A stretch of DNA of 64,000 bases from UBA935 sp031556725 (GTDB lineage: Bacteria > Bacillota > Clostridia > Lachnospirales > Lachnospiraceae). Position 1 is the first letter of the stretch. Each line of letters starts with the position of its first letter. Shown here piece after piece: positions 6,381 to 16,049 of the stretch. The notes under the pieces were generated by a model. That model was not told where the DNA came from. It did not search any database and worked only from the letters and a program-made list of their open reading frames with translations. The stretch is from assembly GCA_031556725.1 (NCBI GenBank), contig JAVBSL010000012.1:1-64000 (forward strand), written 5' to 3'. The translations under genes were made by a program, and so were the position numbers.

Positions 6381-9062
6381 TTATAATCCTTTTCTCTCTT
6401 TCCCTTTGTAAAAGAATAACGCTATTGCCGCACATAATAATCCCATTGCAAAAAACCACTTGGGATGGATCAAATCGCCGGTATCAGGAGAAGCATCTTT
6501 CGTTCCCGACAGGGAGCTGAAAACCGCTTTCCCATTATTCACTACTGCCGTTGCCCCAAATCCATCACTGTATTGATAGATACCATAAGCCGAAAAATGA
6601 CTGGCCGTAAACTGGATACATTCATGCTCTTCGGTCTGCACCATCTGATGGGGTACTTCCTCCAGCTGTCCATTGGCATCCACACATACGACATGGATAT
6701 TTTCACTGCCCATACCGGCCGGTTTGGGAAGCAAAACAGTCATATACTGCTTTCCTAACTTGGTAATCCGGCTATTACCCTGCTGCTCATAGAGACTGAT
6801 ATCATATGCATGTAAACCGGAAGGCTCCCGATTACCGTAGATACTTCCATAAGCTTTTTTTATCTGCTCAGCGGCACTGTCAGAATCGGTAATCTTCAAA
6901 ACATAACTGCCGTTTCCACCGGGTATGGTGGCACTTGCAATATTACCATCGTCGTTTAATGAATCGCTGTTAATCCGCACGGCAACTCCGGCGTCCTGGG
7001 TATTCACAGCTCTACTGTTTTCGGTTACCACCGTACCATCCGGCAGGCATATAGCCCCCCTGAACCCTAAAAGGGTTTCGTCCAGGATACTATTTGCTAA
7101 AGCCACATCCACATTATTGATAAAGGCTTTGTCCATCTTTCCGAAGGCCAGCCCTCGATATTCCTCATTGGTAAGCCGCATGGCGGTTTTTTCTGCTGAC
7201 AACTCCGGCAGTTCGTTTCCCCCGAAGGTCACTGATCCGGTTCCGCCTTCCGATAAATCAAAGGCTCGCATACCGATCTTTTTTACGCTCTCCGGAATGT
7301 ATGCCTTGCTCAAAGGACAATTCCAGAAAGCCCGATCCTTGATCTCGGTGACCCCATCCATGCCATTTACTGTTTTCAGATTCCGGCATCCGGCAAAAGC
7401 TTCTTCTCCGATAATCTGCAGATTAGCCGGTATATTTACCGCTGTGATTCCGGTATGGTCCTTAAACACTCCGGCTGCAATACTCTTAACTTCATTAGGA
7501 ATATTTACGACGCTTTCCTTGCCGGCATAAGCGATGAGAATGCCATCTCCCACGATCAAATAGTCCTGCCCCACATTATTCTTCCAGTTCTTAATCCATC
7601 CGGTATTGTCAAAGGCCGAAGGTTCTATTTCGGTTACTGTTTCCGGTATGGTCACATTCTGCAGATTATCACAATGGTAAAATGCGCCATATCCGATATG
7701 TTGTACCCCTTCCGGGATATTGATTTCCTTTAAACCGGTTCTGGCAAAAGCAAAATCGCCGATTTCCGTAATGCTCTGGGGAATCTCGTAGGAGGTTAAT
7801 TCGGTCTCCTGGTAATAGGCCTGATCAGCAATCACCTTGTCATCTACAATGGTATATTTAGGAAATCCGGAACCTTTTTCATCACTTCCATGAAGAAGGT
7901 TTTCCAGAACTGTACCGGTTCCATCGCTTTCCGGCGCATCCCCTAACCGCTGAGCGGCACTTTCATTGCCGGAATAAACCTTGGTTTCTTTGTTATCAAT
8001 AAACACCATCGCTCTTCCCGATACAATGGTACTTTTTCCCATCAGGTTCTCGGCAGCCACCATCCCCGTCACGGCTTCCGGTGTTGGCTCCGGCTGCTCA
8101 TCACCCGGTTCTTCCTCTGTAACTTCTTCGGGATGAATGATGGTGGCTTCTTCCACCTCTGTTTGCTCCGTCAGGGCCACCTGTGAGACATCCCGGCCGG
8201 CAACATATCTGGCTCCATAGCTTCCTTCCACCGTGGTGAATTCCACTCGGGGACAGCCGTCAAAGGCGGTTTCATGTATATAGGTAACCGACTCCGGTAT
8301 ATTTATTTTTTTCAAGTTAACACAATCTTCAAAAGCCTTTGCACCGATACTGCGCACAAAATAAGGAATGGAAACCTGTTGTAAATTAACACAGTTGGAA
8401 AAGGCATAGGCCGGTATCTCCGATAATTTACTGCCCAGGGTTACATCTTTTAAGTATGGATTTCCCCAAAAAGCGTATCCCTGAATCTGCGATACGGTAT
8501 TGGGAACTTCATAAAATTCTTCTTCATATCCGGGTAACATTTGACAGATGGTGGTTCCCTTATCCCCGTAAATAATTCCCTTATTATAAGTAAGATGAAT
8601 GTTGCTTTTGTCTATGGTAATATTCTTCAGCTTGCTGCAGCCGGCAAAGACACCGCTGCCTAAGGCCTTAACACCTGCGCCCAGGGTTACCGACTCCAGA
8701 TTGGGGCATTTACTGAAAGCCCCGCTTTCGATCTCTTTTACCGAATCGCCGATTATGATGGTGCGCAGACTTTTACAATCAGTAAATGCTGCATTGCCGA
8801 TTTTTTCCACATCTTCTCCGGTTGTTACCTTCACTAATTCATTATGACCGGCAAAAGAGGCTTCGGCGATACTTTTCACTCCACTGGGAATAGACACCAC
8901 TTGTTCGGTGGTGCCTGCATACTTAATCAGGTTTTTCCCATCAATCTGAAAATCAGATGCAACAGCCTGTGCCATTACATCTGATACAGGTATCTGAGTC
9001 ACTGCTATTGCCGTAAGCAACAGCAGTGCACTCAATGTTCTTCGTACCTTTTTTGAACTCAT
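6381..9062 (-). CDS. BspA-like leucine-rich surface protein, sortase substrate
   Basis: About 893 residues. A signal peptide (KKVRRTLSALLLLTAIAV, ending about AMAQA) is followed by two blocks of LRR_5/BspA repeats, about residues 45-290 and 410-640, with repeats such as IGDSVKEIESGAFSKCPNL. An acidic Thr/Pro/Glu linker separates them. A C-terminal domain (YVLKITDSDSAAEQIKKAYG to HFSAYGIYQY) also occurs in the next protein. The tail SPDTGD-LIHPKWFFAMGLL, a hydrophobic helix and KGKERKGL form a sorting signal. The start at 9062 has CAGGAG six bases upstream; an ATG two codons earlier is too close to it. It is the last gene of the sortase operon. Likely role: surface display and binding; ligand unknown. 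Confidence 0.9.
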   Translation of the reverse strand: MSSKKVRRTLSALLLLTAIAVTQIPVSDVMAQAVASDFQIDGKNLIKYAGTTEQVVSIPSGVKSIAEASFAGHNELVKVTTGEDVEKIGNAAFTDCKSLRTIIIGDSVKEIESGAFSKCPNLESVTLGAGVKALGSGVFAGCSKLKNITIDKSNIHLTYNKGIIYGDKGTTICQMLPGYEEEFYEVPNTVSQIQGYAFWGNPYLKDVTLGSKLSEIPAYAFSNCVNLQQVSIPYFVRSIGAKAFEDCVNLKKINIPESVTYIHETAFDGCPRVEFTTVEGSYGARYVAGRDVSQVALTEQTEVEEATIIHPEEVTEEEPGDEQPEPTPEAVTGMVAAENLMGKSTIVSGRAMVFIDNKETKVYSGNESAAQRLGDAPESDGTGTVLENLLHGSDEKGSGFPKYTIVDDKVIADQAYYQETELTSYEIPQSITEIGDFAFARTGLKEINIPEGVQHIGYGAFYHCDNLQNVTIPETVTEIEPSAFDNTGWIKNWKNNVGQDYLIVGDGILIAYAGKESVVNIPNEVKSIAAGVFKDHTGITAVNIPANLQIIGEEAFAGCRNLKTVNGMDGVTEIKDRAFWNCPLSKAYIPESVKKIGMRAFDLSEGGTGSVTFGGNELPELSAEKTAMRLTNEEYRGLAFGKMDKAFINNVDVALANSILDETLLGFRGAICLPDGTVVTENSRAVNTQDAGVAVRINSDSLNDDGNIASATIPGGNGSYVLKITDSDSAAEQIKKAYGSIYGNREPSGLHAYDISLYEQQGNSRITKLGKQYMTVLLPKPAGMGSENIHVVCVDANGQLEEVPHQMVQTEEHECIQFTASHFSAYGIYQYSDGFGATAVVNNGKAVFSSLSGTKDASPDTGDLIHPKWFFAMGLLCAAIALFFYKGKERKGL

Positions 9063-9105
9063 ACGCATCTCCTGAGTTTACTCATCGGACTCTCCTGCCG
9101 GAATC

Positions 9106-12100
9106 TTATGCCGGCTTTATGGTTGAAACTTTTTTATCCTTTTTTAAGAATAAAAGCATTGACATACTTGCCAGACCTATCACCAGGAACCACTTCGGAT
9201 GCAGGAAATCACCGGTCTTCGGTGTTGCATCTATTGTACCGTCCGTCAGATTATCCATATCTACATAAATCACATAAGGTGAAAAGTGCGTTGCCGTAAA
9301 GTTAATATATGGAACTCCGTCAATGGTAGTAAATTTAGAGTTCAAGTTCTCCAGTACTCCGCCGGCTGTAGAAGCGGCTCGGTTATTACCTGCATAGGAA
9401 ACCAAATCACTGGGTAGCGGTATGGTTATATCTACCGTAATTCCTGCTGTATCGGTAATCTTCGTAGTACCTGTGGAATCATATAAACTAATATCCATGG
9501 GCAGATAGCGGATATTGCTGATATCGCCGTACTGCCTTTGCAGAGCTTCCACTGCCGCTGAAGTTGCCGCGGCATCATCTGTAATCTTAACCACAAAGTT
9601 ATCTAATGAACCATTTACATTGGCAAAACCGGAGTCATTAATTCCCGGCTTGGTTATTTCAACGCTGGTACCGCTGTTTCGGCTGCCACCCACTGATCCG
9701 CCGCTTCCTCCTGAATTGGTTGCCGCATTACCGGAACCTCCGCTGGAAGATAACGCTGTTTTATAAGTCGCTGTAACCGTAACATTTCCGGCCGGCATGG
9801 TAAAGGTTGTGACCGGACTGGTAGCATCCGCAAAACCTACTCCGGTGGAGGCAGTGGTCCATTTGTCAAATACCTTTCCGTCACCGGTTGCATAAGCACC
9901 AATGGTTACGATCGTTCCGGCTGCATAACTGCCGCTGCCGCTGCCGCCCGAAACAGAAGCTGTATACTTCGTTGTCTCAGTAGGCTTGGTGGTCGGCGTC
10001 GGTGAAGCCGTACTGGTGCCCGACGGTGCCGGTGATGATGATGGCTTCGGCGAGGTCGACGGCCCAGGTGAGGTCGATGGCCCTGGCGAAGTTGACGGTC
10101 CCGGTGAGGTCGACGGTCCCGGTGAAGTTGACGGTCCCGGCGAGGTCGATGGTCCCGGTGAAGTCGATGGTGATGGACTGGGATTCTCTGTCTTTTCATA
10201 CTGGGCGTAAATGTCCATATCCTTTTGTACTTTTGTAAATGTATCCGGTAACCAACCTGTAAAAGTATAGCCTGCACGCGTGGGTGCTAAAGGTTCATAT
10301 GCACTGTCGCCTTTAGCTACCTTCTGAGTCCTGAGCACTGTTTTGTCATAGCTGTAAAATGTAACGGTAAATTTTTCTCCATCACTTTTGGAAATATACT
10401 GCGCAACAATCAGTGCATTGTCAGTAACATTCGTATATCCTGTCGGATGCCAGCCTGTAAAGGTATGACCCTCTCTGGTGGGGTCAGCCGGTGGCATCGC
10501 ATTTTTCCCTTCTGATATATACTGGGGCGCACATAACGGCGTACCATCATAGTCGATAAACTCTACTTTGTACTTCGACTCCATCGTACTAAAATAAATA
10601 TTGTAGTAATCGGCATAATCCTCCGACGTACTATCCTTATACCCAATAATTGTATTAGTGGGTTCATGTTCAAAAGCCTCGGTTGCAATATTCGCCGTCA
10701 TGGAAGGAATAGTTACGGTAATCGCTTTATTCCCGCCAAAGGCTTTATCCTCAATACGCTTTATAGACTCCGGTAAATCTACAGACTGCAGCTTATCGCA
10801 ATCATTAAAGCAATTCTTCGGCAACACCTTTAGTTGTGTTGCTTTATCCAGATAAACCCTGGTAAGGTAATCACAGTCTTCAAAGGCACCCTGACTGATC
10901 GTACTTACTTTAGTTAATGTCGGATCTGTATTGGCATCAACATAGGTCGTGCCTACCAGATTGCCTCTCGCTGCCAGACATTCCTCGATATTATAACTGT
11001 CATCAGCATTTACGGAGTAGATGATTCCATTGGTAGCAACATACTTGCCGTTCCCCGTTACCTCTTTCAATGAAGCGCAGCCTCTGAAAGGTGCCGTTCC
11101 AATATCTTCACAAGCCCCGCCCAGTACCACTGACTGCAAAAGTTCACAACTGTCAAAAGCATAGTCCGGTAGTTGCTTCACGGTACTCATGATAACTGAC
11201 AGAATCCGGTCATTACCCTTGATTTGCTTCTCCGGTTTAGACTCATCCGGTTTTGACACTCCATAATCCTTATAATAACCACTGAATAATCCCGGTGTAA
11301 TATCTTCCGGATACAACGGATCATATGCCCTGCCATTGGTGCACATCGCATAATCTTCAGAAGCACTGTTAAAATAGGTAAGTACATTTCTTGCATTCTC
11401 TGAAGCTGTAAAATAACTATAGGCATCTATGGATGTCACACCCGCCGGGATAACAATGTTTTGGGTTCCGCTTATCCACTGGATTTCCGTTGCTGAATTT
11501 GTTCCATGTTCTCCGATGGGTTTGGTTCGTTCTTTATTTTCTATAATACTGTATGGATGGCGCACATAATATGCTTTCAAATTAGTAATAGTAGAATTAG
11601 CATCCACAAAAATTGGATCTATCCATGGACCATCATAATTTTCATAGGCATAATCTAAATTATGCTCATTAACCGCCTTTAAAAAATCATCCCGGTAACT
11701 CTTATATTGCGATACATCCTTCTTGACCGTTTCCATCACCGGTCTATTTTCCGAATCAACCACCGGATTACCAGACCCATCAACTTTTTGAACTTCTACG
11801 TCTTCCAATTTTGTTCCATATTTATCGGTATATAATTTTTCCATCGATTTGCGATATTCTGCGTGATCCGTATCCAAATTCCGATATTTCGGATATTCCA
11901 GCAAGGTTACCTCATCGCTCTTGGCATCATACATAACCGTCAGGAAGTCAGGTGACAGACTTTTATAACAGATACGTTTCCCCTGACTGTCAATGATACC
12001 GCTGGTCTTACCTGTGGCAAAATCAAAAGGTGCATATCCCGGTACAATATCACCGTGCATAGTTAACTGATTACTGCCGGTTTTGAAAGCATCTGTTCCA

Positions 12101-14319
12101 ATGGTAAATCCTGGGTAACCACCACTTGGTGTGTGGAAAGTCACATCTATCAGTTCAGGACAGTTCGCAAAAGCATTGTTACCGATACTTTGTACCGAAT
12201 TACCGATTACCACTTCCTTCAGTTTCGGCAGCCCCGAAAAAACATTAGCATCGATTGCTTTCAGCGAATCATCCGAAACCGTAATTTTAACTAACTCTTT
12301 TCGCAGTTTTGCATCTGTAAAACAGCCTTCCGCAATTGAGTCAACAACATATCCGCCGACTTTACTGGGAATTACTAAATGAATATTTCTTGCAGTTTCA
12401 TCATGCAGTACACAAGAAGTAAACTGACCGTTTTCATTGGCTTGTAAAACATATTGCCCATTACAAATCTCATAACATGTCAAACCGGTTCGGTTATCCT
12501 TGTATATATAAGGAATATAATCCTCTGCCCGGGAAAATGCATCCCACGTTGATTGCCGTGGCTTGGCCTTGGCCCCATCCATGGACTTCTCCGGACCCTT
12601 CACACAAAAGTTAGGATTCAGCACATCCAAAAACAACAGTTTGTCATAGCTGACATACCCGCACATACCGCTTCCGTTATCCGGAAATTCCACATAGTCC
12701 AGATTAATACAATTACGGAACACACCTTCCGGTATCTTTACACTCGAACCGGTACCATAATCCCCGGGAAATGTTACTGTCTTCAGATTACTTCTTCTTT
12801 CAAACAGACACTCTCCGATTGCATCACTTGCCGAAAGATGACTGGGTAAAACCACATTAACCCACCCTCCGGTAGCATTTGTCGTCAAGGCAAAGGCGCC
12901 TAGCCCCAACTTCGTAATAGCACTATCGACCATATTAACATCATTTAAAGCCGGACAATTGTAAAAAGCATAGGCTCCCACTGTACAATTGGTTGCAACT
13001 TCGCTAAAATCTACGTTGGCAAGCTTCATACATTCCGCAAAGGCGCCATCTCCCACCTCAGATAAGGAATAGGGGAACTTTATATTTGTTATAGCACTGC
13101 CTTTAAAGCAATTGGTACCGATTTTTTTGGTTCCATGCAGCTCTACCGTAGTTAACTGTGAACATTCCATAAAGGCTTTGTTTCCGATATTTCCTACATT
13201 CCCCATTTTGATGCTTTTAATAAAGGAATTTTTGAATGCTTCATCACCAATATATTTTATTTCTTCCGGTATCTCCAGATAATCTACGTTACTAACCGTT
13301 TGAAACGAGTTTTTTCCGATTCCGATAATCTCAACCGATGAATCAACTACCAAAAATTTATTACCATCATTATAAGCCGGTGCTGTAGGGGTTCCTCCCT
13401 TGGCCACATAAATTTTATCGGATGTACCACCGCTTCCGCCATTTACATTATCAGTAACGGCCACCAGTGTATAGCCTATACCCGGCAGTGCATCACCTGC
13501 CAGATCACAATAATATTTTTGCCGCTCCTCGATATTAAAGTCCGTGCTGGTATGAAATTCTACATTAGCCGGCTTTTCTATTGCTTCGGGATTAGGCGGG
13601 GGATTTCCCTCCTGGCTCCCACCCAGCCAAGTCTGGTATGCCGCCCTCTGAGTCTTATTATCGTCATATGCCTTACAGCGGGCATCAAATTCCGTTATTA
13701 TACTCTCACGATACGTCTTAAAAAAATCTCGATCCAGATTGTTCAGATCCTTATACTCTTCATACTTTAAAGTAAAAGTTTTATTTCCCTTTCCCTTAAT
13801 GCCTCCCTTTTCTCCATAAAACTCGTCAAATGCTGTCATCGTAACCGTATAGTATCCTACAGTGGCCTGATTTGACAGAACTACGGTAGTTTCGGGATAA
13901 GTTGAATTATAATTAGAAATAATCGCATAAGTTGTTTTTTTCCCATTTACACTTACCTGTCTCGTGTAATACTCAAATTGCCAGTTATATGACCATGAGC
14001 CATTGCTCATTTGACGAATAGTATAAGAAGGATAGACTGTATCCGCATCCGTCTTATTCATTATATTTGCATCATCCAAGCTCATATTCGCAAAATTGTA
14101 TACCGAGTAAGCATTAGTAGCTCCCCATGTGTTTGTTTTATCGGCAACGGAGTTTCTTGTATCCTTAACCAGATCATCAGCCCTCTGTCCCGCCTCAATA
14201 TCATTAACCGGTATCGCTGCCACTACAATGGCGGACGCCATAAACAGCGCACCAAAAGTACGCCGCACCTGTCGTTTCAGCTTTAGATTTTTCTTTTTCA
14301 CTTCTTTTTTCTTAGTCAT
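9106..14319 (-). CDS. Giant BspA-like/InlB-repeat surface protein, sortase substrate
   Basis: About 1737 residues. Signal peptide around RQVRRTFGALFMASAIVV; several LRR_5 blocks (about residues 330-500, 660-760, 1000-1240); two InlB B-type/Flg_new repeats (about 1250-1375, e.g. TREGHTFTGWHP); a Pro-Ser-Thr-Gly linker made of six-residue units; a divergent InlB-B repeat (about 1448-1516, GSGSYAAGTIVTIGAYATGD); the C-terminal domain shared with the neighbouring protein; and the tail TPKTGDFLHPKWFLVIGL plus a Lys-rich end. The ATG at 14319 follows GAAGGAGAG; an ATG 11 codons earlier overlaps the sortase gene. It starts 13 bases after the sortase stop, so it is the same operon. An extended, wall-attached binding protein is the likely product. 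Confidence 0.92.
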   Translation of the reverse strand: MTKKKEVKKKNLKLKRQVRRTFGALFMASAIVVAAIPVNDIEAGQRADDLVKDTRNSVADKTNTWGATNAYSVYNFANMSLDDANIMNKTDADTVYPSYTIRQMSNGSWSYNWQFEYYTRQVSVNGKKTTYAIISNYNSTYPETTVVLSNQATVGYYTVTMTAFDEFYGEKGGIKGKGNKTFTLKYEEYKDLNNLDRDFFKTYRESIITEFDARCKAYDDNKTQRAAYQTWLGGSQEGNPPPNPEAIEKPANVEFHTSTDFNIEERQKYYCDLAGDALPGIGYTLVAVTDNVNGGSGGTSDKIYVAKGGTPTAPAYNDGNKFLVVDSSVEIIGIGKNSFQTVSNVDYLEIPEEIKYIGDEAFKNSFIKSIKMGNVGNIGNKAFMECSQLTTVELHGTKKIGTNCFKGSAITNIKFPYSLSEVGDGAFAECMKLANVDFSEVATNCTVGAYAFYNCPALNDVNMVDSAITKLGLGAFALTTNATGGWVNVVLPSHLSASDAIGECLFERRSNLKTVTFPGDYGTGSSVKIPEGVFRNCINLDYVEFPDNGSGMCGYVSYDKLLFLDVLNPNFCVKGPEKSMDGAKAKPRQSTWDAFSRAEDYIPYIYKDNRTGLTCYEICNGQYVLQANENGQFTSCVLHDETARNIHLVIPSKVGGYVVDSIAEGCFTDAKLRKELVKITVSDDSLKAIDANVFSGLPKLKEVVIGNSVQSIGNNAFANCPELIDVTFHTPSGGYPGFTIGTDAFKTGSNQLTMHGDIVPGYAPFDFATGKTSGIIDSQGKRICYKSLSPDFLTVMYDAKSDEVTLLEYPKYRNLDTDHAEYRKSMEKLYTDKYGTKLEDVEVQKVDGSGNPVVDSENRPVMETVKKDVSQYKSYRDDFLKAVNEHNLDYAYENYDGPWIDPIFVDANSTITNLKAYYVRHPYSIIENKERTKPIGEHGTNSATEIQWISGTQNIVIPAGVTSIDAYSYFTASENARNVLTYFNSASEDYAMCTNGRAYDPLYPEDITPGLFSGYYKDYGVSKPDESKPEKQIKGNDRILSVIMSTVKQLPDYAFDSCELLQSVVLGGACEDIGTAPFRGCASLKEVTGNGKYVATNGIIYSVNADDSYNIEECLAARGNLVGTTYVDANTDPTLTKVSTISQGAFEDCDYLTRVYLDKATQLKVLPKNCFNDCDKLQSVDLPESIKRIEDKAFGGNKAITVTIPSMTANIATEAFEHEPTNTIIGYKDSTSEDYADYYNIYFSTMESKYKVEFIDYDGTPLCAPQYISEGKNAMPPADPTREGHTFTGWHPTGYTNVTDNALIVAQYISKSDGEKFTVTFYSYDKTVLRTQKVAKGDSAYEPLAPTRAGYTFTGWLPDTFTKVQKDMDIYAQYEKTENPSPSPSTSPGPSTSPGPSTSPGPSTSPGPSTSPGPSTSPGPSTSPKPSSSPAPSGTSTASPTPTTKPTETTKYTASVSGGSGSGSYAAGTIVTIGAYATGDGKVFDKWTTASTGVGFADATSPVTTFTMPAGNVTVTATYKTALSSSGGSGNAATNSGGSGGSVGGSRNSGTSVEITKPGINDSGFANVNGSLDNFVVKITDDAAATSAAVEALQRQYGDISNIRYLPMDISLYDSTGTTKITDTAGITVDITIPLPSDLVSYAGNNRAASTAGGVLENLNSKFTTIDGVPYINFTATHFSPYVIYVDMDNLTDGTIDATPKTGDFLHPKWFLVIGLASMSMLLFLKKDKKVSTIKPA
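10049..10174. repeat. In-frame 18-bp tandem repeat, about seven units
   Basis: Seven units of 18 bp differ only at a few, mostly silent positions and encode the repeated PSTSPG linker of the giant surface protein. The copies open long frames on the other strand too, which are by-products. Copy number may vary between strains by slippage without breaking the frame. Confidence 0.9.
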
Positions 14320-14332
14320 TAATGTCTCTCCT

Positions 14333-15496
14333 TCAGGAAACACGCTTTGCAACTACCACGAACCGGCCATCTTCCTGTGAATTGTCACAGGTTGACAAGG
14401 TCAACAACTGGTCACCATAGCTTGCCGTTACTCCCGTATTGTATAAAGATAAACCTGCCATTTCTTTCATGTAAGAATCAAATTCTTCCGCTGAACTGGC
14501 ATCTATAAACTGATAGTACTTGAAAACAATCTCATTTTCATTATAAATCCTTGAACGGAACGCATACATGACCGCATAGGTTCCTTTTTCGAATATGGTA
14601 TCAAACTGAATAACCGGGTGCTCTGTAAAATAGGACTCCTTCGCATAATTTTGCAGCTGACCGAACATCTTTCCCGATTTCATATGATGACCGTAGATAA
14701 TCAGATTGGTCGATCGGGGGTACACACTGCATTCATAATCCATAAAAATACTTCCGTTTTTATCATATTCCTGATTAAAATTATGGTCAAGATAATACTC
14801 GTTATTGGACGTTTGCATAACAGGATAGTCTATCTTTGTATCGTCAATTTTAAGCCATCCGATTAGCTTTTTATTCTTAATATAGGGAGTTTTATATTCT
14901 TCCAGGATATCCGGTATTTCGATATCGCCGGTTTTATGTACCATTACAGTTTCCTGGGGCATTCCTTCAAAGACATTGCTGTTCTTTAGCCTTGCAATAT
15001 TCTGCATATCCATATCAGTCCGTTCGGCAAAAAAATAGTAAATACCAAAATAAGCAAAACTGGCAGCAGCCAGAATACTGCAGCCCACAACAATCCATTT
15101 CCGACGTTTTTCTTTCTTCTTTAAAACAGCCAGAATCTCCTTCTGCATATCACTGTCAAAGCTGTCCAGAGATACTTCTCCCTTCGTCTCTTTGGCCTTT
15201 TTCACAGGCTTTTTCTTCTCACCCTTTGCTTTGGCGGTGCTTGTGGTTTTCACGGTTCCCGTTCTGAAACGTTCCACCAAATCAAAAATTTCATCATCAA
15301 AGTCATTGCCTACTGTTGTTTCAAAAGAAAAGCTTCCGGCCTGCAATTCCTGATACAGCCGCATGACCGCCTCTTTTTTCTGCAAATCAAACTTTTTCTT
15401 AATCTCTTCGATTTTATATTCATCCCGCAATGCAGCCTCATATTCCGCACGGGTGCGGAACTTCCTTCCGGCTACCGTAAGGGTATTGTTATCCAC
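14333..15496 (-). CDS. srtB: Class B sortase with a long cytoplasmic N-terminal extension
   Basis: 387 residues. About 140 residues of charged, Lys-rich sequence precede the single membrane helix (WIVVGCSILAAASFAYFGIY, about 146-165). The catalytic domain has NLIIYGHHM (catalytic His), TLSTCDNSQEDGRFVVVAKR (catalytic Cys and Arg) and the class B features YPVMQT and YYLDHNF. It would cleave the sorting signals of the two following surface proteins and join them to peptidoglycan. The N-terminal extension is longer than usual for SrtB, where about 10-30 residues are typical; its role is unknown. GTG start with AAAGGAG nine bases upstream. First gene of the three-gene surface operon. Confidence 0.92.
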   Translation of the reverse strand: MDNNTLTVAGRKFRTRAEYEAALRDEYKIEEIKKKFDLQKKEAVMRLYQELQAGSFSFETTVGNDFDDEIFDLVERFRTGTVKTTSTAKAKGEKKKPVKKAKETKGEVSLDSFDSDMQKEILAVLKKKEKRRKWIVVGCSILAAASFAYFGIYYFFAERTDMDMQNIARLKNSNVFEGMPQETVMVHKTGDIEIPDILEEYKTPYIKNKKLIGWLKIDDTKIDYPVMQTSNNEYYLDHNFNQEYDKNGSIFMDYECSVYPRSTNLIIYGHHMKSGKMFGQLQNYAKESYFTEHPVIQFDTIFEKGTYAVMYAFRSRIYNENEIVFKYYQFIDASSAEEFDSYMKEMAGLSLYNTGVTASYGDQLLTLSTCDNSQEDGRFVVVAKRVS

Positions 15497-15625
15497 GTCT
15501 CACTTCTCCTTTATGGCATATATTATTTATTTTACTATATATTGAAATATTTTCAAGAGTTTTGTCAATATATTGTGCAAAAATATACAAAACAATTTTT
15601 TCCAAATTTTTATGTATTTTTGGAA

Positions 15626-15653
15626 ACACTGGCAAGCTATAGTACATAAGATA
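15626..15653 (+). promoter_or_regulatory. Possible sigma-K (mother-cell) promoter
   Basis: AC, 17 bases, then CATAAGATA fits the Bacillus sigma-K consensus AC-N16/17-CATANNNTA, ending 28 bases before the ATG of the Cys/Gly-rich protein. No good sigma-A pair is seen here. Short motif, so chance match is possible. Confidence 0.35.
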
Positions 15654-15681
15654 AACCATAAATAACCTTTGGAGGCAAATT

Positions 15682-15924
15682 ATGAGCGATTTAACAGCAA
15701 CAGGCTGCGGATGCAACAATTCATGTTCAAACAATAATAACGGATGCGGTTCTATCATCTGGATCATCATCTTATTATGTTTGTGCGGCGGCAACGGATT
15801 CGGCAATAACGGCTGCAATGATAACTGCGGATGCGGTGGCAACGGACTCTTTGGCGGCAATGGTGGCGGATGTGACAATATGTTCTTAATCCTGATCCTT
15901 TTGTGCTGCTGCGGCGGATGTTAA
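15682..15924 (+). CDS. Small Cys/Gly/Asn-rich protein, possible spore-coat-like
   Basis: 80 residues with 16 or so Cys and many Gly and Asn. Two similar halves each end in a hydrophobic stretch plus Cys cluster: SIIWIIILLCLCGG and NMFLILILLCCCGGC. The composition resembles proteins annotated as chorion-class high-cysteine proteins in Clostridia. GGAGG precedes the ATG by eight bases and a clear terminator follows, so it is a real one-gene unit. Cross-linked coat or envelope material is a guess; membrane insertion of the hydrophobic segments is also possible. Confidence 0.75.
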   Translation: MSDLTATGCGCNNSCSNNNNGCGSIIWIIILLCLCGGNGFGNNGCNDNCGCGGNGLFGGNGGGCDNMFLILILLCCCGGC

Positions 15925-15945
15925 TTAAATAGTATACCTAGTGGG

Positions 15946-15973
15946 AAATAGGCTCGTATGAGCCTATTTTTCT
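15946..15973 (+). terminator. Rho-independent terminator
   Basis: AAATAGGCTC-GTA-TGAGCCTATTTTT, 10-bp stem with a short loop and T-tract, 22 bases after the stop. Confidence 0.9.
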
Positions 15974-16049
15974 ACGAATTGGTATTCTAATGCACCGCCC
16001 TTTTACATAAGTTTAGAAAAACGGAATGATAAATGTGTGAGGACTGACT

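Noticed and set aside
9906..10277. Arg/His-rich frames on both strands over the 10 kb repeat
   Set aside because: They are shadows of the 18-bp repeat in the giant surface protein; no ribosome binding site or known family.
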